Shown piece after piece: positions 12,470 through 24,552 of a stretch of 64,000 nucleotides of DNA (position 1 is its first letter; each line of letters opens with the position of its first letter). Position numbers and translations under genes: made by a program. The stretch comes from Heterobilharzia americana (taxonomy: Eukaryota; Platyhelminthes; Trematoda; Strigeidida; Schistosomatidae). The stretch is taken from the NCBI GenBank assembly GCA_944470555.2, contig OX104130.1, forward strand, positions 43,681,491-43,745,490, in the 5' to 3' direction. The notes below the pieces were generated by a model. That model ran no database searches. It saw nothing but the letters and a program-made list of their open reading frames with translations, and was not told where the DNA came from.

Positions 12470-12559
<90 letters not shown>
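12470..12559. repeat. (AT)n microsatellite, about 90 bp
   Basis: An uninterrupted alternating AT run, the longest in the window. Confidence 0.98.
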
Positions 12560-12562
<3 letters not shown>

Positions 12563-13019
12563 TGCTTGTTGGCATAGCAATACTTTGTAGTTGTAGAATC
12601 TTCCGGCTAATTATGGTCGGATTTTAGTCCAAGGTCTACCTGAGTATATGGTGGTTGTAATTTTGTGTTGGTATCTTTAACATAACCGTTATTCAACACC
12701 ATATATTATTCTTATAACGAGCTCTCGAAAACTCATTTTCGGTGGTACCGTGTTGCTGACCGGACCTACATTGTACCCGTTTAGGTTTTCATCAGTAGTT
12801 ATCAGATCACTGTTATTTTGCGTACCCTTAAAGTCATATGTAACTGGTTGTTAAGACCTTGGCTGTCCATATAAAACTGTATAGGCAATATCTAAACTTA
12901 ATTTTGTTTTGTCATTGAAGCCGTTCTCACTGTAACCGTACCTGTGGGTTTAGCTGATTCGGTGTTTATTTGTTAGTGGAATTAATTTTCGCACCTTGAT
13001 GCAGAGCAAGTAACAGGCA
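12560..13019. other. No gene recognised
   Basis: Likely the 5' portion or flank of the RTE-like element that follows; no motif is readable. Confidence 0.35.
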
Positions 13020-15960
13020 AGTTTCACTAGGAGTCTGTAAAGCTTCGCTATTGACGTATGCTACATCTCAGAGACTAGAACAAAGATCCTAGTAAAGTAC
13101 TTCGTACTAGTTTCCCACTTGTCAGCTCAAGAAGTGTTTCATGTGATCTTATCCGGACACCCTGTGGCATCGGGAACTGGCCCTGCTGGTGTAGGTGTTG
13201 CACTAGACGCTTGAGCCGAAGTTTTACTACTCGAGGGGATCCCCATCAACAGTCGTCTATGCGCTGTTATCTCGAGTAAGAAATAAGCGGAAAGTGAAAC
13301 GATATCTTTTTGTCATCTCTGCCTATGCTCAGAGGAGAGTGGTTTAGGTGGTCAGTGCGGACTAGTTGGCCTCAGGTTAGATAATGGTGATCGTTTTCTT
13401 CAGCTGTGCAGGTCATAACCTATTTCTAGCCAACACAGCCATCTCTGTTTTGCTACATGGGGTATTCCATCTGCCACTCAAGTCTGGACTGAAATAGATC
13501 ATATTGCAATCAGCTACCGATGGCGTAGTTGCATACAGGACTGCCGTTTCATATGGAGTACTTGTCTGGACTCTGATCATGCTTTAGTGCATACTAAGAT
13601 CTTGCATTTTGGTGATCATCAAAACCGTCGTCCTAAACGGGTCGATGCACGCAAATTGATTGCACCTAACACTGCAGCTCAATACCAATCCGAGCTAGAT
13701 TTGAAACTAGCTACTGACTCTCTACAAGTATAGAAAAGCATTGGGTGCACTTGCAAGATACCATGAAAATGGGGAGTAAAGCCGCTTGCTGCTCGGAAGA
13801 ACGTCTCGCTAATAAACACTATATCTCTGCCAGCTCCCTGCAAATTCTTGACGTCCATCGAATCATTCCGGTGGATAGCGAGTACACTGGTTCGCGTAAG
13901 TCTCCTATCCGAAAGATTACACAACGCTTATGCGACGATCATGAGGCCTGGTGGTCAGAACGCGCGTGTGGTGGAAGCAGCAGCTTCATCTGGCAATAAC
14001 CGGAATCTATCCCAGCTCATCCGAACCCCTGCCGGCAAGAAGTTTTGTGTCAGTGAAACGGTTTGTGAGGCAGGTGGTACGCAGGTAAACAATCTTCAGA
14101 GACGCCTGGAAGGCTGGGTGAAGCACTTCTAAAAACAGTTTAGCTGAGCCACTACTCTAGCGTTCTCAGTTTCAGTGTTCCGTGCCCCACGGTCAGTTAA
14201 CAGACCCATCTAACAAAGCGGAGGTCCATAGGGAATTCCATGTTCTGAAACGTCACAAGACACCTGGCCCAGCCAATTTACTTTACCCCCGACTCTTTTT
14301 AAGGATGGAGGAACCACTCTAGTCAGGGAACTCACTAGATTGTTTGACGTATGGCAGATTGAGTATTCCATCACTTTGGAATGAGGCTACCATTATGCCC
14401 ATCTTTAAAAAGGGTCTACGTAATGTGTATGACAATCGTCAGGGTACTAGTCTGTTACCAGTCGCATCGAAAATATTAGCTGTTATCATACCTCGCAGAC
14501 TTTGCAAAACATGTGAGGAAATAATTCGCGAAGAGCAGTCCGGGTTTCGTTCAGGTTGTGGATGCATTGACCATGTGTTGTTTACCCTCTCTTCCAGAGG
14601 CTTGAACATCGCTAGACATATTGGAGACCAAAAAGCGTTGTGTTGCTTGACATTCGGACTACCTTGATTCTTTGTACAGAGCTGTACCCTGGAATTGTCT
14701 ATTGGAGAGGGATGTGTCTGAGAGATTTATTAACATCGTGAAAGTGTTAAATAATAACACCTCAGGTAGAGTGACGGAGTACAAGCACCTGTCTCTATTG
14801 TTCCAAACCTGCAGTAGAGATAGGAAAGGTTTCCCGACTTCGCTATTCCTCTTAAGCTTGCCATGTATGACATTCTTGAGGCAGCTGTGAAGGTGCGTGA
14901 TGGTGATGTAAATCTACTACCCGGAGAACGTCTGTTAGACCTTGAACATGCGGACGATATCGTCTTACTGTGCAGTAACACACAGGCTATTGAAATCGCA
15001 CGTAATCAGTTGGCGATTAGTGTCCGTAACTATGGTATGTGCTTTGAACCGTCGAAGTGCAAATTACTTTTGCAAGATTGGTAGGAGCCTTTGCCTGCGC
15101 TCGCACTTGAAGGTGAGCGTTTGGAAGTAGTTGAAAAGTTCGTGTATCTGGGTAGTTGTGTGAGTGCTGGTGGAGGTGTGAGCGATGAAATTTCCATCTG
15201 TATATCTAAAGCCAGAGTGACATACGTCAATCTGGGCCACCTTTAGCGACGTCGCGGCGTTAGTCTGACTGTAAAAGGTCGGGTTTACAACTCTTTGGTG
15301 CGAGCAGTTCTGCTCTATGCCTGTGAAACCTGGCCTCTCCGAGCTGAGGATGTGCGACGACTGTGTTCGATCATTGTTGTTTCTGGATGGTTGCTGGTAT
15401 GCAGTGCCAACACCATGTAGGTAATTCTGAGGTGCGATAGAGTGTGTTTGGACATGATGGAGATCGCTATCCAATAAGTGAAGTCATCTGGAAACATCGG
15501 CTTCGGTGGCTTGGACATGCATTACACATGTCGTCCCAACGGCTTCCATACCGTTCGCTGTTTGCTAGCCCGGGGACTGGATGGAAGAAGCGGAGGGATG
15601 GTCAGTGTATGACGTGGCGCCATGAGATGAAGGATAGTTGTATCGGGTTAGCATCTGTTGGTGCATCATGACTCCTGGGTGGGATCCGAAAGGTTACGCA
15701 ACTCAGTGACTTGAGATGTTATCAGATATGGCTCAGAATCGAAACCAGTGGTGGGGTCGTGCTGTAGCTGCCTCTTATTTTCTGCTACTGAGAAGTAATG
15801 AATATTTTGTTTTGAATGTATCTTACTGGACTGCCCCTTTAATCATGCTATTCTTTTTGTTTTTCCTTCTTATTTATTCACTTCCAATCGTTTGTGTCTT
15901 CGATGTTATTATATATTTTTGTGTGGCGCATTTCTTGGTGCCCTTGATGTACCATGTTTG
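13020..15960 (+). mobile_element. RTE-like (SR2-type) LINE, near full length but decayed
   Basis: Endonuclease remnants appear first: RLCAVISSKK-like near 13.26 kb, EIDHIAISYRWR near 13.5 kb, and the terminal catalytic SDHALVHTK near 13.57 kb. Reverse-transcriptase blocks follow: ATIMPIFKKG and EEIIREEQSGFRSG at 14344-14667, LEHADDIVLLCSNT (catalytic double aspartate retained) near 14.95 kb, and RNYGMCFEPSKCK near 15.04 kb. The C-terminal RTE signature is ETWPLRAEDVRRL near 15.33 kb and HRLRWLGHALHMSSQRLP near 15.5 kb. Motif A and motif B are destroyed, and at least eight frame changes or stops occur. A microsatellite tail starts at 15962, fitting the short-repeat 3' tails of RTE elements. 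Confidence 0.82.
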
Positions 15961-15961
15961 T

Positions 15962-16045
15962 TCTAATAATAATAGTACTACTACTAATAATAACTATGAT
16001 GATGATGATGATGATAGTAATAATGATAATAATAATAATAGTGGA
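15962..16045 (+). repeat. Trinucleotide-rich tail (AAT/ACT then GAT then AAT)
   Basis: Consecutive imperfect trinucleotide runs directly follow the RTE-like 3' end, suggesting an expanded 3' tail. The following ~90 bp has no motif. Confidence 0.75.
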
Positions 16046-16880
16046 ATTAACTCAGATAGGTGTTCGAATCTTGTCAATCGAGGTAACGTAGTGAAGCTTA
16101 TGGATTCAGGTTTGAAACAGCATGAATCGCAGTAAAGGCATGTGCATAATTCCTCACCGAATGGAATTGCAGTGTTATAGCAAAATCAGTGCAGAACTTT
16201 GTCAATGATTGCATTGGCTGAACTAGTTACACTGCTTAACAGCACGCAAAGAGAGATTGAATAAAAGAAGAGTGATTGTAAGCTAGACAAAACTGTATGA
16301 GATGAATTGATTCATAAATTATGGTCAGTAAAGTGTCCAGAATTTTAATAACAAAAATGAGTCCACCTAAGTGCTATTGCGGGTGATTTTGAACCTTACT
16401 ACCAAGAGTCTCCAGCGGTTGGTCCCCAAAATCTCATAAACAGCCAGTACGGCTCAGACTGACTGGTGAGTTTATGGATCGGTGCCGAATATTTTATTTT
16501 TTCTGTTAAACTGTATCAGTTTATTTTGATAGAAACTCCTACATCAAGTTTACTAAACTCAAGTTGGGATATATTTTTTGATAGCATTCCTATGTTGTTA
16601 TTTAGTCCAAAGACGATCACCATTCTGATACGTACGTCACTAAACATGAGAAGAGCCGAATAGACTGTCACTTATGGTGTACTTACACATCTTTCATGTT
16701 TGTATTTTCTATAACTAAAGTGAAGGATGTTGTAGGTATTACACATCAACAATTTCTGTCTTATTCATAGAGATGGTTAATAAACAAGTTATTGCAGTGA
16801 AAAATTTCGAGTTTAGCTTTTGGTGTGTGACTGAAATTATCTTTCACTGCTGAGACGCTAGTCGTTATTCCTTAATCCTT
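16046..16880. other. No gene recognised
   Basis: AT-rich, with only short open frames that lack motifs. Confidence 0.4.
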
Positions 16881-16881
16881 A

Positions 16882-17040
16882 TAAACAGTGTGACGCACAC
16901 TGTTTACTGTAATTTCATTTTAAGACAGCGTAACTTAGTACAGGTTGCAGTAGATTGTGAGTCATGTTTCCGACCGATAACCTCTACATTGACGTTGTGT
17001 TCTGATTTGTGTATCAGTGACCCATGGGGTTACGCTGTCT
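16882..17040. repeat. Hairpin plus outer inverted repeat
   Basis: An 11-bp perfect inverted repeat with a 3-nt loop (TAAACAGTGTG / CACACTGTTTA, 16882-16906) lies just before a second pair, AGACAGCGTAAC at 16923-16934 and GTTACGCTGTCT at 17029-17040, 12 bp perfect. They sit about 100 bp upstream of an RTE-like 5' region and might be a small non-autonomous element or part of that element's leader. Confidence 0.7.
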
Positions 17041-17129
17041 GGTACGCTTATTGTCTGGAGGTCCTACCGTGTGAGAAAAGTGTGCTGAGACGAGAAGCAG
17101 TTACCGTTGTATTGTGAGTTGCTATGAAG

Positions 17130-19400
17130 AGGGTTTGAGGGCACAGTCCTACTGCTGGCTGGCTGGGGTATGATAACAGTAAGTTGTTCCCCTTGGATGA
17201 CCAGCAGTGTCACGCCGATGCTGCCTTCTCAACGGAAGTGAAGTTTGGAAAAGGCCGCCCCCAAAGTAGCACACTCCTTTCTGTCCTGTGGTCTTCCGAT
17301 GCAGGCCCTATAGGTTTTCTCTGTCTGGCATTCTGAAGATCAAATCTCACACTAACAGTCCTCTAAAGGCTATGTGACAGACCTAAAGCAGATGTCCCAC
17401 TGGCTCCGGCGGCTGTCTTAATAAGAAATAGCCTACCACTGTGAGGGCAGCTGGGAAAAGTCAACCGCCTGCACCCGATCAAATGTAACCTGTCTTCCTC
17501 AACCCTGTTTCCCTCTTTGACCTCGCTTACTACTAATACTACTATTAGACCTTTTACGCCTTACCCGGCCTCTCACTCTGTGACCATTTCCAACGATCAA
17601 AGTCATCGAAACGTCATTCCTAGTCTCCTAAGGCTCCGCTATGGATTTCATATTGGGGCTTCCGACTTCCAGATGGCAAGCATAACTCGGCAGATCTCTG
17701 GAATCTTGGCCCATGGATGTGTGCCGTCTGAGGTACATAGTCAGGGCCCGAGTGTGATTATTAAATTGACCCCCTAATGGCGATATTAGCAAATCCTCAA
17801 AATTCATCCTAAAAGTATTCGGAGAACCAATGGTAGCTCTCGTGGATTCGCTGGTGTAGCCATCCCATTAAGCTGTAGGGTAGGTGATGTTCTTCCTAAC
17901 TGGATACCAGTCATTAGCGTTTTATGTGCTGTCTGACTGAATGTATCTATAAGGACTAGGAAGGATCATGAGACCAACCGATGCCTATTCATAATCTCGC
18001 TGACTGTAGTTCGGATGATGCAAAGTATGAATTCTTTGGGAAGCTGTCAATTTGCTACAGGAAGCAAAACGTTTAGATGCAGTTGTCGCGGATGACTTTA
18101 ATGCTCAAGTAAGGAAGCTAAGTTTATCGGGAAGACATCTTGGGGTTTTTATGGGATCCTATGTCAACGAACTAACAACGGTCATGGTCTCTTACAGTTT
18201 TGTCCTGAAAATGACAGTAAAGCCTATCTTTGTTCGACCAAAAGATAAGAACTTCAAGTACCTAATTAAGAGGCAAATAGCTGAGCATTCGTCGGGACGT
18301 GACAACAATGCTCATCCTGAGGAAACCTGGCATGATATTAAGTCTTCTTTAGAAACAGCGGTAGAGGTAGTTGGTGACCTACATCTTAAAGTCAGCCGAA
18401 GTCATTAGATTTCCAGATTGTTATCCGAACTGATTGATGGGAGAAGACCGACTCCAACTGGCTTTGACTGTGAGGAATATCGAAAGCAGCTTAAACGTAG
18501 ATTGACCAAGAGTCTTCCCAACGATCGCGAGCAACAGTGGGTAGTGATAATGGGTAGGGCATATGAGACATCAGCGTCAGGTAATACTCGGCAACTCTTA
18601 AGGCTAATTTAGGATACCGACAGTAAGAAAACGATGGTGGGTGAAACCGGCACCAAAACGGATGGAACGCTGACAACCTCCTAGGACAGGCGGCTAGAAC
18701 GTTGGGCAGAACATTTCGAAGTTCAACTGGACCTCAGCAACGCTTCAGTTGCCCAGCATCCAGCCTGAACCTGAATGAGACGTGGATATCCGTCTTCCAA
18801 ATCTCTCCGAAGCTGAGATAGCTGTTTGAAACCTGAAACGATGCCAAGCAGCTTGGCCTGACAGTTTAACACCAGAAGTTTTTTAGGATGGGAATTGCTG
18901 ATTAGAGTGACAGAGACACTAAGTGGTGTTTGGGGATCCTAGGTGGTACCATCAGACGAGTCTACTTCACTGATCATTCCACTATAAGAAGGGAGAGAAG
19001 TCTTTCTGTGACAACAATATGGGAATTAGTTTGACTAATATTGTGTCCAAGATCCTAGGGTGCATAGTTAACTGATGCCTAACTGGAGGTCAAAAACAGT
19101 GACCTCCAGAAAACTAGGTAGGTTTTAGATGTGGATAGGTGTGCGTTGATCAGATTTTCATCCTTTAAAAGGTTCTAGAACACAGGCGTGCCTACTGGCG
19201 GCCAACACTTCACACTTCTTAACCTGGAGGGGGCATTCGACGTTGTCAACCAAGCGGTGCTTTGGAATTTTCTGACTGGGAAAATAGTTCAAAGCAACTG
19301 TGTAGTGCTAACCAAAACTCTCTACTTGAACTCACGCAGCTATATAAGGTCCTACAGTGAAATTGTCATGTGAATTGGCAATAACTACTGGTGTCCAACA
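17130..19400 (+). mobile_element. RTE-like (SR2-type) LINE, 5' leader through mid reverse transcriptase, decayed
   Basis: A GC-richer leader (17.13-17.78 kb) is followed by an endonuclease remnant with a LPNWIPVISVL-like block near 17.9 kb. A linker comes next, with short open frames at 18052-18408 and 18418-18612. The reverse transcriptase has DNNMGISLTNIVSKIL near 19.01 kb and motif A reading LLNLEGAFDVVNQAVLW near 19.21 kb. The sequence stops resembling the element soon after 19.4 kb, so catalytic box C and the C-terminal WLGHAL block are absent. Many stops show that it is inactive. It resembles the 13.0-15.96 kb element in kind and orientation. Confidence 0.7.
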
Positions 19401-19880
19401 GTGATGCTCACTGTCATCGTCCTTATTTATCTTTGTTATCAAGGTACTAATATACATAACCTTAGGTACGTCTGACTTCACAGGGATTGATCTACTCCTT
19501 GGATGTATGCATCTCTAGTGACCGTCATGAAAGTATGAGAGGAATCGATGAGTTAAAAAGGTTAAGGAAAAGCACATTCAAAATATACTAAGAGATTCAT
19601 TAAAACACACTTGTCTAAAATCTGTGATTTTCTTCATTATTCCTTCGTAAAAGCAATAATTAGTTGCAAACATTAGGAACGCCTGAAATCAGCGAGCACC
19701 AAAAACAGTTATCTAGTTCCAGGTATAATTTCGAACATTACAGACTACATTATAAACATGCAGGCCATAGTTTTTACGAATGTCCTGAAAGAAGTTGAGC
19801 GCCGAGTCAGGTTGATCCATTATATAGGTAAGATTTATATAATCCCAGCGTGTTCAGAAAATCGAAAACAAGATTTTTCT
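19401..19880. other. No gene recognised; PLE terminal region probably begins near 19.8 kb
   Basis: No open frame of note. The right end runs into the terminal sequence of the downstream PLE fragment. Confidence 0.35.
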
Positions 19881-19881
19881 G

Positions 19882-19914
19882 AACGTTTCGCTGCGTATGC
19901 CACAGCTTCTTCAG
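19882..19914 (-). ncRNA. Hammerhead-like motif in a PLE terminal repeat
   Basis: Read on the minus strand: CTGAAGA, a possible 4-bp stem (GCTG / CAGC) closing a 9-nt loop, then GAAACGTT. This has the layout of a hammerhead core (CUGANGA, stem II, GAAA) with A where the usual core has U. PLE pseudo-LTRs are known to carry minimal hammerheads. It lies about 370 bp downstream of the PLE frame, in the same orientation. The altered core residue argues against strong activity. Confidence 0.5.
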
Positions 19915-20286
19915 CAGAATATTCGGATTTAATTTAACATCAAAATATTTGCTGTCAAAAAGTACATGTGGAAATTTCTGTCTTTATGTAATTGGTTAGC
20001 TGTTTTGTTCAGACTGATTGTTTCCAGTTAGTCATCATAAATTCATACAGTCTTTGTCATCTGTCATCGAAGAACGATTCAATAATCAAAGTGCATGTAT
20101 ATGTATGTGTGTTAACTTTTTATGGAAAGTGTCATTCGTTGTTTATCATATGAAAAATAAAAAATATGTTTGTATATCCACAATAATTGATGCATGTTGT
20201 TTTCGGTTTTTTAAAGTGCGAATTTTAAATGGTGACCTTTTTTTTAAAGTTTTTGTCTAATTAGAGTCTGTCTTATAGGTGATAAG

Positions 20287-20907
20287 TCAATACCTTCCTT
20301 TTTGTTTAAAGCATCCGTTGATGTTAGAATATGGTAAGGCTTCTGATGTCAATCTCTGTTTATGTGTACGGAAACCCTTCCCTAGTATGTCAACATTATC
20401 AAAATCGATTTTGTGCCCATTTTCAATGGCGTGCATTGCTATTGCTGACCTCTTTTCCATACTTTTCAATTCCACTTCATTCTTTGGTGGGTGTTTACGA
20501 CATAATCTATGTTCATCCACTCTAACTTTCAGCTGCCTACAACTTTCACCAATATAATTGGCTTCACATTCTGTACATTTTATCTTATACACACAATTGT
20601 TTTGTGTCATCTTTGGAATCACATCTTTCACTTTGACTAATGTTCTTTCCAAAGAATTTGAGGGTTTAAAATATACCTTAATACCATACTTTGCACAAAC
20701 TCTTTGCATTTGTTCTGAAGTGCCCTTCCTATATGAAATTGTCATTGTTGATGTCCATGATTTCTCCTCTCCCTTACTTCTCTTTTCTGTTTCTTTGTTG
20801 TCATTCTTCTGAGTAACATTGTTCAGAAAATGTCTTGGATAGTCATTCTCTATCAATACTTGTTTTGTTTTAGAAATTTCGTTTTCTTTATCTTCCGTAT
20901 CCGTCAC
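20287..20907 (-). pseudogene. Penelope-like element: reverse-transcriptase thumb and GIY-YIG endonuclease fragment
   Basis: A 206-codon open frame encodes the C-terminal part of a PLE protein. Residues about 20-35 carry VLIENDYPRHFLNN, the region after the reverse-transcriptase core. Around residues 58-102 is YRKGTSEQ, then KYGIKVYFKPSNSLERTL. The endonuclease follows: CVYKIKCTECEANYIGES with a CRQLKVRVDEH block (residues about 105-135), then AIAMHAIENGHKIDF and the EALPYSNINGC end. The two GIY-YIG landmarks (VYKI and YIG), the Arg in the R..EH block and the C..C pair are visible. The polymerase core (motifs A-D) is missing, so the copy is 5'-truncated, but this frame is uninterrupted, suggesting a fairly young copy. 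Confidence 0.85.
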
Positions 20908-22533
20908 AAAAAATATTGAAATAAAAACCTGCAGAATATGTTGGCTGGAAACTTACACATTTTATTATAAAGAAAGGTATGGTATATAGAAGATTCCGAA
21001 GTTGATCATCACAAAAAAGTCGCAGAATAGTTGATTTCTTTGATGAACGTGTTATCGGATGTGTCCACCATGATAAGCTTAATGGCTTTTCGTACGGCCG
21101 AAAATATTCAGTAAAGTGCTGCTATCTGCTCAGATTATGTTGCCTTAAAATTATGCTGTATTGTGTTGTTTATTGTTTAACTGACTACTAATTCCTAACT
21201 GATGTCATCAAAAGATGGAATAGAAAAGATAACCATTTTATATACCTTGATAATTCTAAAGCTATGTGGTAACTTTTCGCTTACACCAACTATATAGGTA
21301 CCGAAAACCAAACCCAATAATGGATAACCTTTCAGAAAACGGCTCGGTACTTGAAGTTTGATGCTAAGGATGTGAGCTGCCTGATACTTCATATAAAGTA
21401 AATGTTAAAGTTTAATTTTATGACTGGTTTATTTCCAAAATACCGTTGTGAAGAAAGTAAAACCAAGTAAATTTCCGATTAGCTTCAAGTAAATCAATCT
21501 AATATACTCGTAGTTAGACATCTCTTTTAAATGTGTAAAATAAGTAAGACCACATCAGAGCACATTGGTTCGGTCGGGTATAGTGTACAACACAGTAAGT
21601 TAACAATGTCAGTAAGTAGGATAGTAGATATGATGTGAAACGACATTTCCATTTCACTGTCGCTGACATGCTTACTCCTTTAGACTGCCATAGCGAGAAG
21701 TAGTAACGGAACTGATATACACAATAAAGGTTATATGAAAGTAAGAAGATTCTTTCTGTGTTCTGGAGGAACTTGAAAAACTTTATCAACAATATATAGA
21801 TAACTCCCTAGGGAATTGTGCTAGAAACAGCAATCACTATCGAAGTGGTCGGTGTAAAGACAAACAACAAAGACACTTTCAAAGTGTTACGGCTACGGAA
21901 ATAATCAAGAAGAACTAAGGAATGATTATTTGCTATCGTTATAGCTATTTACAAGTAGCTTCTATTATTTGTTGGAGGAATATCCAAAATGCTTTCCTTC
22001 CTAGCTAGATTCGGGTTATCCAGGAATCCAAAGTAAAGTTTTGTAGAATTCTATCATCAATTTTTACTGTTTGAAACAAATTGTATGTAGCTGCTCATGC
22101 AAGTTATCAATGTACATTGTACATTTTTTCTCTTAAGGATTATACCCATCAACCACTTTTGTTTCTGAAAAAAACTAGTGGAAGTTCGCCACTATACAAT
22201 ATTAAAATCTAGAACTGTTACTTCAACTTTGAACAACAAGAGAGTGCAAAAATATGTATGGCAGCTATAGTGAATGCGTGCAACACAGTGTCATGAATGT
22301 GTTAAAAAGACCGCTCAGCAGGGAAACAGAAGGATTTATCTGCAGTTCGTGTCAGTCATTATACATATGACTGGTGGAGTTTCGTTTACAAAAATTAATC
22401 GTTTTAACTTTAGAGTAGGTTAGTTGGACGTTTGTAGGGATTGACTACTATCAGAGTGGTTATTATCACTTGATGATATCAGTTGGAGAATCACTAGAAA
22501 TCTACAGGTTCTGAACATCTGTTTCGTCCTATT
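20908..22533. other. No gene recognised
   Basis: AT-rich, with short open frames only (for example 21514-21792 minus). No reverse-transcriptase core of the PLE is found upstream of its endonuclease. Confidence 0.4.
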
Positions 22534-22797
22534 TTGGGACTAAACCAATCAATTCCTACTAACCAGCAATTGAGATGCTGTTCGGTGCTCATTAGTGACT
22601 TTTTTCTAGTTGGATTTCATAAACTGACTGTGAATTCAACCGGGTTAGCAGTGAATGCAGTTAGTTACGGAGGACATCAGATGCTCTTGTTATATCGTGG
22701 TATGACAGAAGTAGAAAAACATGAACCATTGGATTCCAACCCACCAACTGATCGTTCGAGAGAAGAAGACAGGTCAAGGAAGAATATTTTCTATTGA
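22534..22797 (+). other. Unrecognised 87-codon open frame
   Basis: A serine/threonine-rich start and a very charged C-terminus (TDRSREEDRSRKN) just before the RTE insertion. No family, signal peptide or splice signals were recognised. It may be chance. Confidence 0.2.
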
Positions 22798-22887
22798 ATG
22801 AATTCATCTACGGAAGGCTTGCTATATCCATAAATACTGGAAACTAAAAATAGTCTACTAATCAATAGGGCCGCATGATCAATGTAG

Positions 22888-22906
22888 TGATCAAGGGTAG
22901 AATAAA
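22888..22906. repeat. Target-site duplication, left copy
   Basis: TGATCAAGGGTAGAATAAA, identical over 19 bp to 26174-26192, immediately flanking the 3' (left) end of the RTE insertion. Confidence 0.93.
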
Positions 22907-22925
22907 TTATTATTTATTTTTATTA

Positions 22926-23393
22926 TTAGTCCCTTGGGTTCCTAGTGGAACATAGGGCTTCAGTAGCACGTCTCCAGTGACCTCTGTTCTCTGAGATCTT
23001 TTGAACCTGGTCCCACGACAGCCCAGAAGCTCTCATTTCCTCCTCACACGACCTTTTCCATGTCACCCTTGGACGTCCAACGCGTCGCTTCCCATGGGGA
23101 TTCCACTCGAGGGCCTGGCGCATGATGTCCTCAGTCGGCCTTCTCAGTGCATGGCCAATCCATCTCCACTTCTTCCTGCATATTTGTCGCGTGATAGGTT
23201 CTTGGTTGGTACGTTCCCAGAGTTCCTTGTTGCTTATTCTTTCTGGCCATCTGATCTTCAGTAGCGAGCGTAAGCAGTTGTTGATGAATGTCTGTAGTTT
23301 ATTGGAAATGTCTTTCGTAACGTGCCAAGTCTCTGAACCATGGAGAAGCACTGACTTGACGTTGGTGTTGAAAATCCGTATCTTGTTCCGCAT
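22926..23393 (-). pseudogene. RTE C-terminal domain
   Basis: A 155-codon open frame with the RTE C-terminal pattern: VLLHGSETWHVTKDISNKL, then FINNCLRSLLKIRWPERIS, KWRWIGHALRRP, WNPHGKRRVGRPRVTW, and the end EALCSTRNPRD just before the 3' untranslated tail. This block is shared, with changes, by the fragments at 40.5, 50.3, 53.3 and 63.0 kb and is the best part for comparing their ages. Confidence 0.9.
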
Positions 23394-23411
23394 GCTGAGT
23401 GCAGAAGATCT

Positions 23412-24552
23412 CTACACTGGCTTCTGGCTAATGAACGCCTGTCTTGCTTTTCCGATTCTGACTTTGACGTCCTCGTCCGTCCCGCCTGTAGTTGAAACAG
23501 TGCTTCCTAGATAAGTGAAGGAGGTTACTTCCTTTAAGTTTCTCCCGTTGACGGTGATTGGAGTTTGTTGTTGTTGTTGATGGTGGTGGTGCGGTATCTT
23601 CATCACTTCTGTCTTCTCTATATTCACCTGAAGTCTCGTCTTCGCTGCCTCTTCTGTCAACTTGTTAGTTTTTGTCTGCAGATCTTCAAGTTTATGTGAC
23701 ATTAGGCACAAGTCATCGTTGGTGAAATCCAAGTCTTCTAGGTTCTTTTCCACAGTCCAGCGTATCCCCCTCTTCTCGCTGCCTATTGTTTGCTGCATGA
23801 TCCAGTCCACCACAATAAGGAATATCATGGGGGATATTAGGCAACCTTCTTTCACTCCTGTCTTCACTTCAAAAGCACCACTGAGCTTCCCATTGTGAAT
23901 TACTTGGCATGTGGCATCTTCATATAGTTGTTGGATGAGGCGGATAAAGGTTTGCGGCACTCCGTAGTAATGAAGCAGTTTCCAAATTACTTCTCGATCG
24001 ACGCTGTCAAAGGCCCTCTCAAAGTCGATGAAGTTGAGGTAGAGAGCTGATTGCCATTCTATGCTCTGTTCTATGATGATGCGTAGTGAAGCGTTGGAAT
24101 TCGGTCTGCACATGATTTGTACTTGCTGAAGCCTGCTTGTTCCGGTCGTAGTTTTGAATCCAGTGCATCTTTAAGCCTCTCCAGGATGATGCGGCTTAAT
24201 ATTTTACTTGGGGTGGCCAGGAGAGTGATTCCTCGCCAGTTCTTGCAAGCACTGAGGTCTCCTTTCTTCGGCAGTTTGACAAGGTAACCCTTCTTCCAAT
24301 CGTCAGGTACCTTCTCTTCCTTCCACACCTTCTGCAATAGTGGTGTGAGCATGTCCGCTGTTGTCTGATGTCTGCGTCTGTTCTCAGTGCTTCTGGCGGT
24401 ATTCCATCTGCTTCTGCTGCTTTCCCGCATTTCAGTAGCTTTATGGCGTTCAGGACTTCCATTTTCGTTGGGGGATTTATGTTCACTTGTAATTCAGCGG
24501 CTGCAGGTGGTATTTCTGGACGAAGTGCAGGTGTTGATGGTGGTCGATTCAA
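23412..24552 (-). pseudogene. RTE reverse transcriptase domain, frame-broken and catalytic box altered
   Basis: The linker (24595-25158) is continuous with the reverse transcriptase. AAEADGIPPEAL lies near 24.39-24.43 kb, then in another frame VPDDWKKGYLVKLPKKG, NWRGITLLATPSKI and PEQAGFSKYKSC. After a further frame change come motif A (YLNFIDFERAFDSVDR), motif B (GVKEGCLISPMIF, with KE where RQ is usual) and box C reading DLDFTNDDLCLMSH. RTE enzymes normally have F/YADD here, so one extra residue separates the aromatic residue from the double aspartate. An HHHHQQQQQ tract lies near 23.58 kb. The substitutions and shifts fit a decayed copy. Confidence 0.9.

Noticed and set aside
16466..17117. 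Plus-strand open frames as possible small genes
   Set aside because: No motif, and they overlap inverted-repeat structure.
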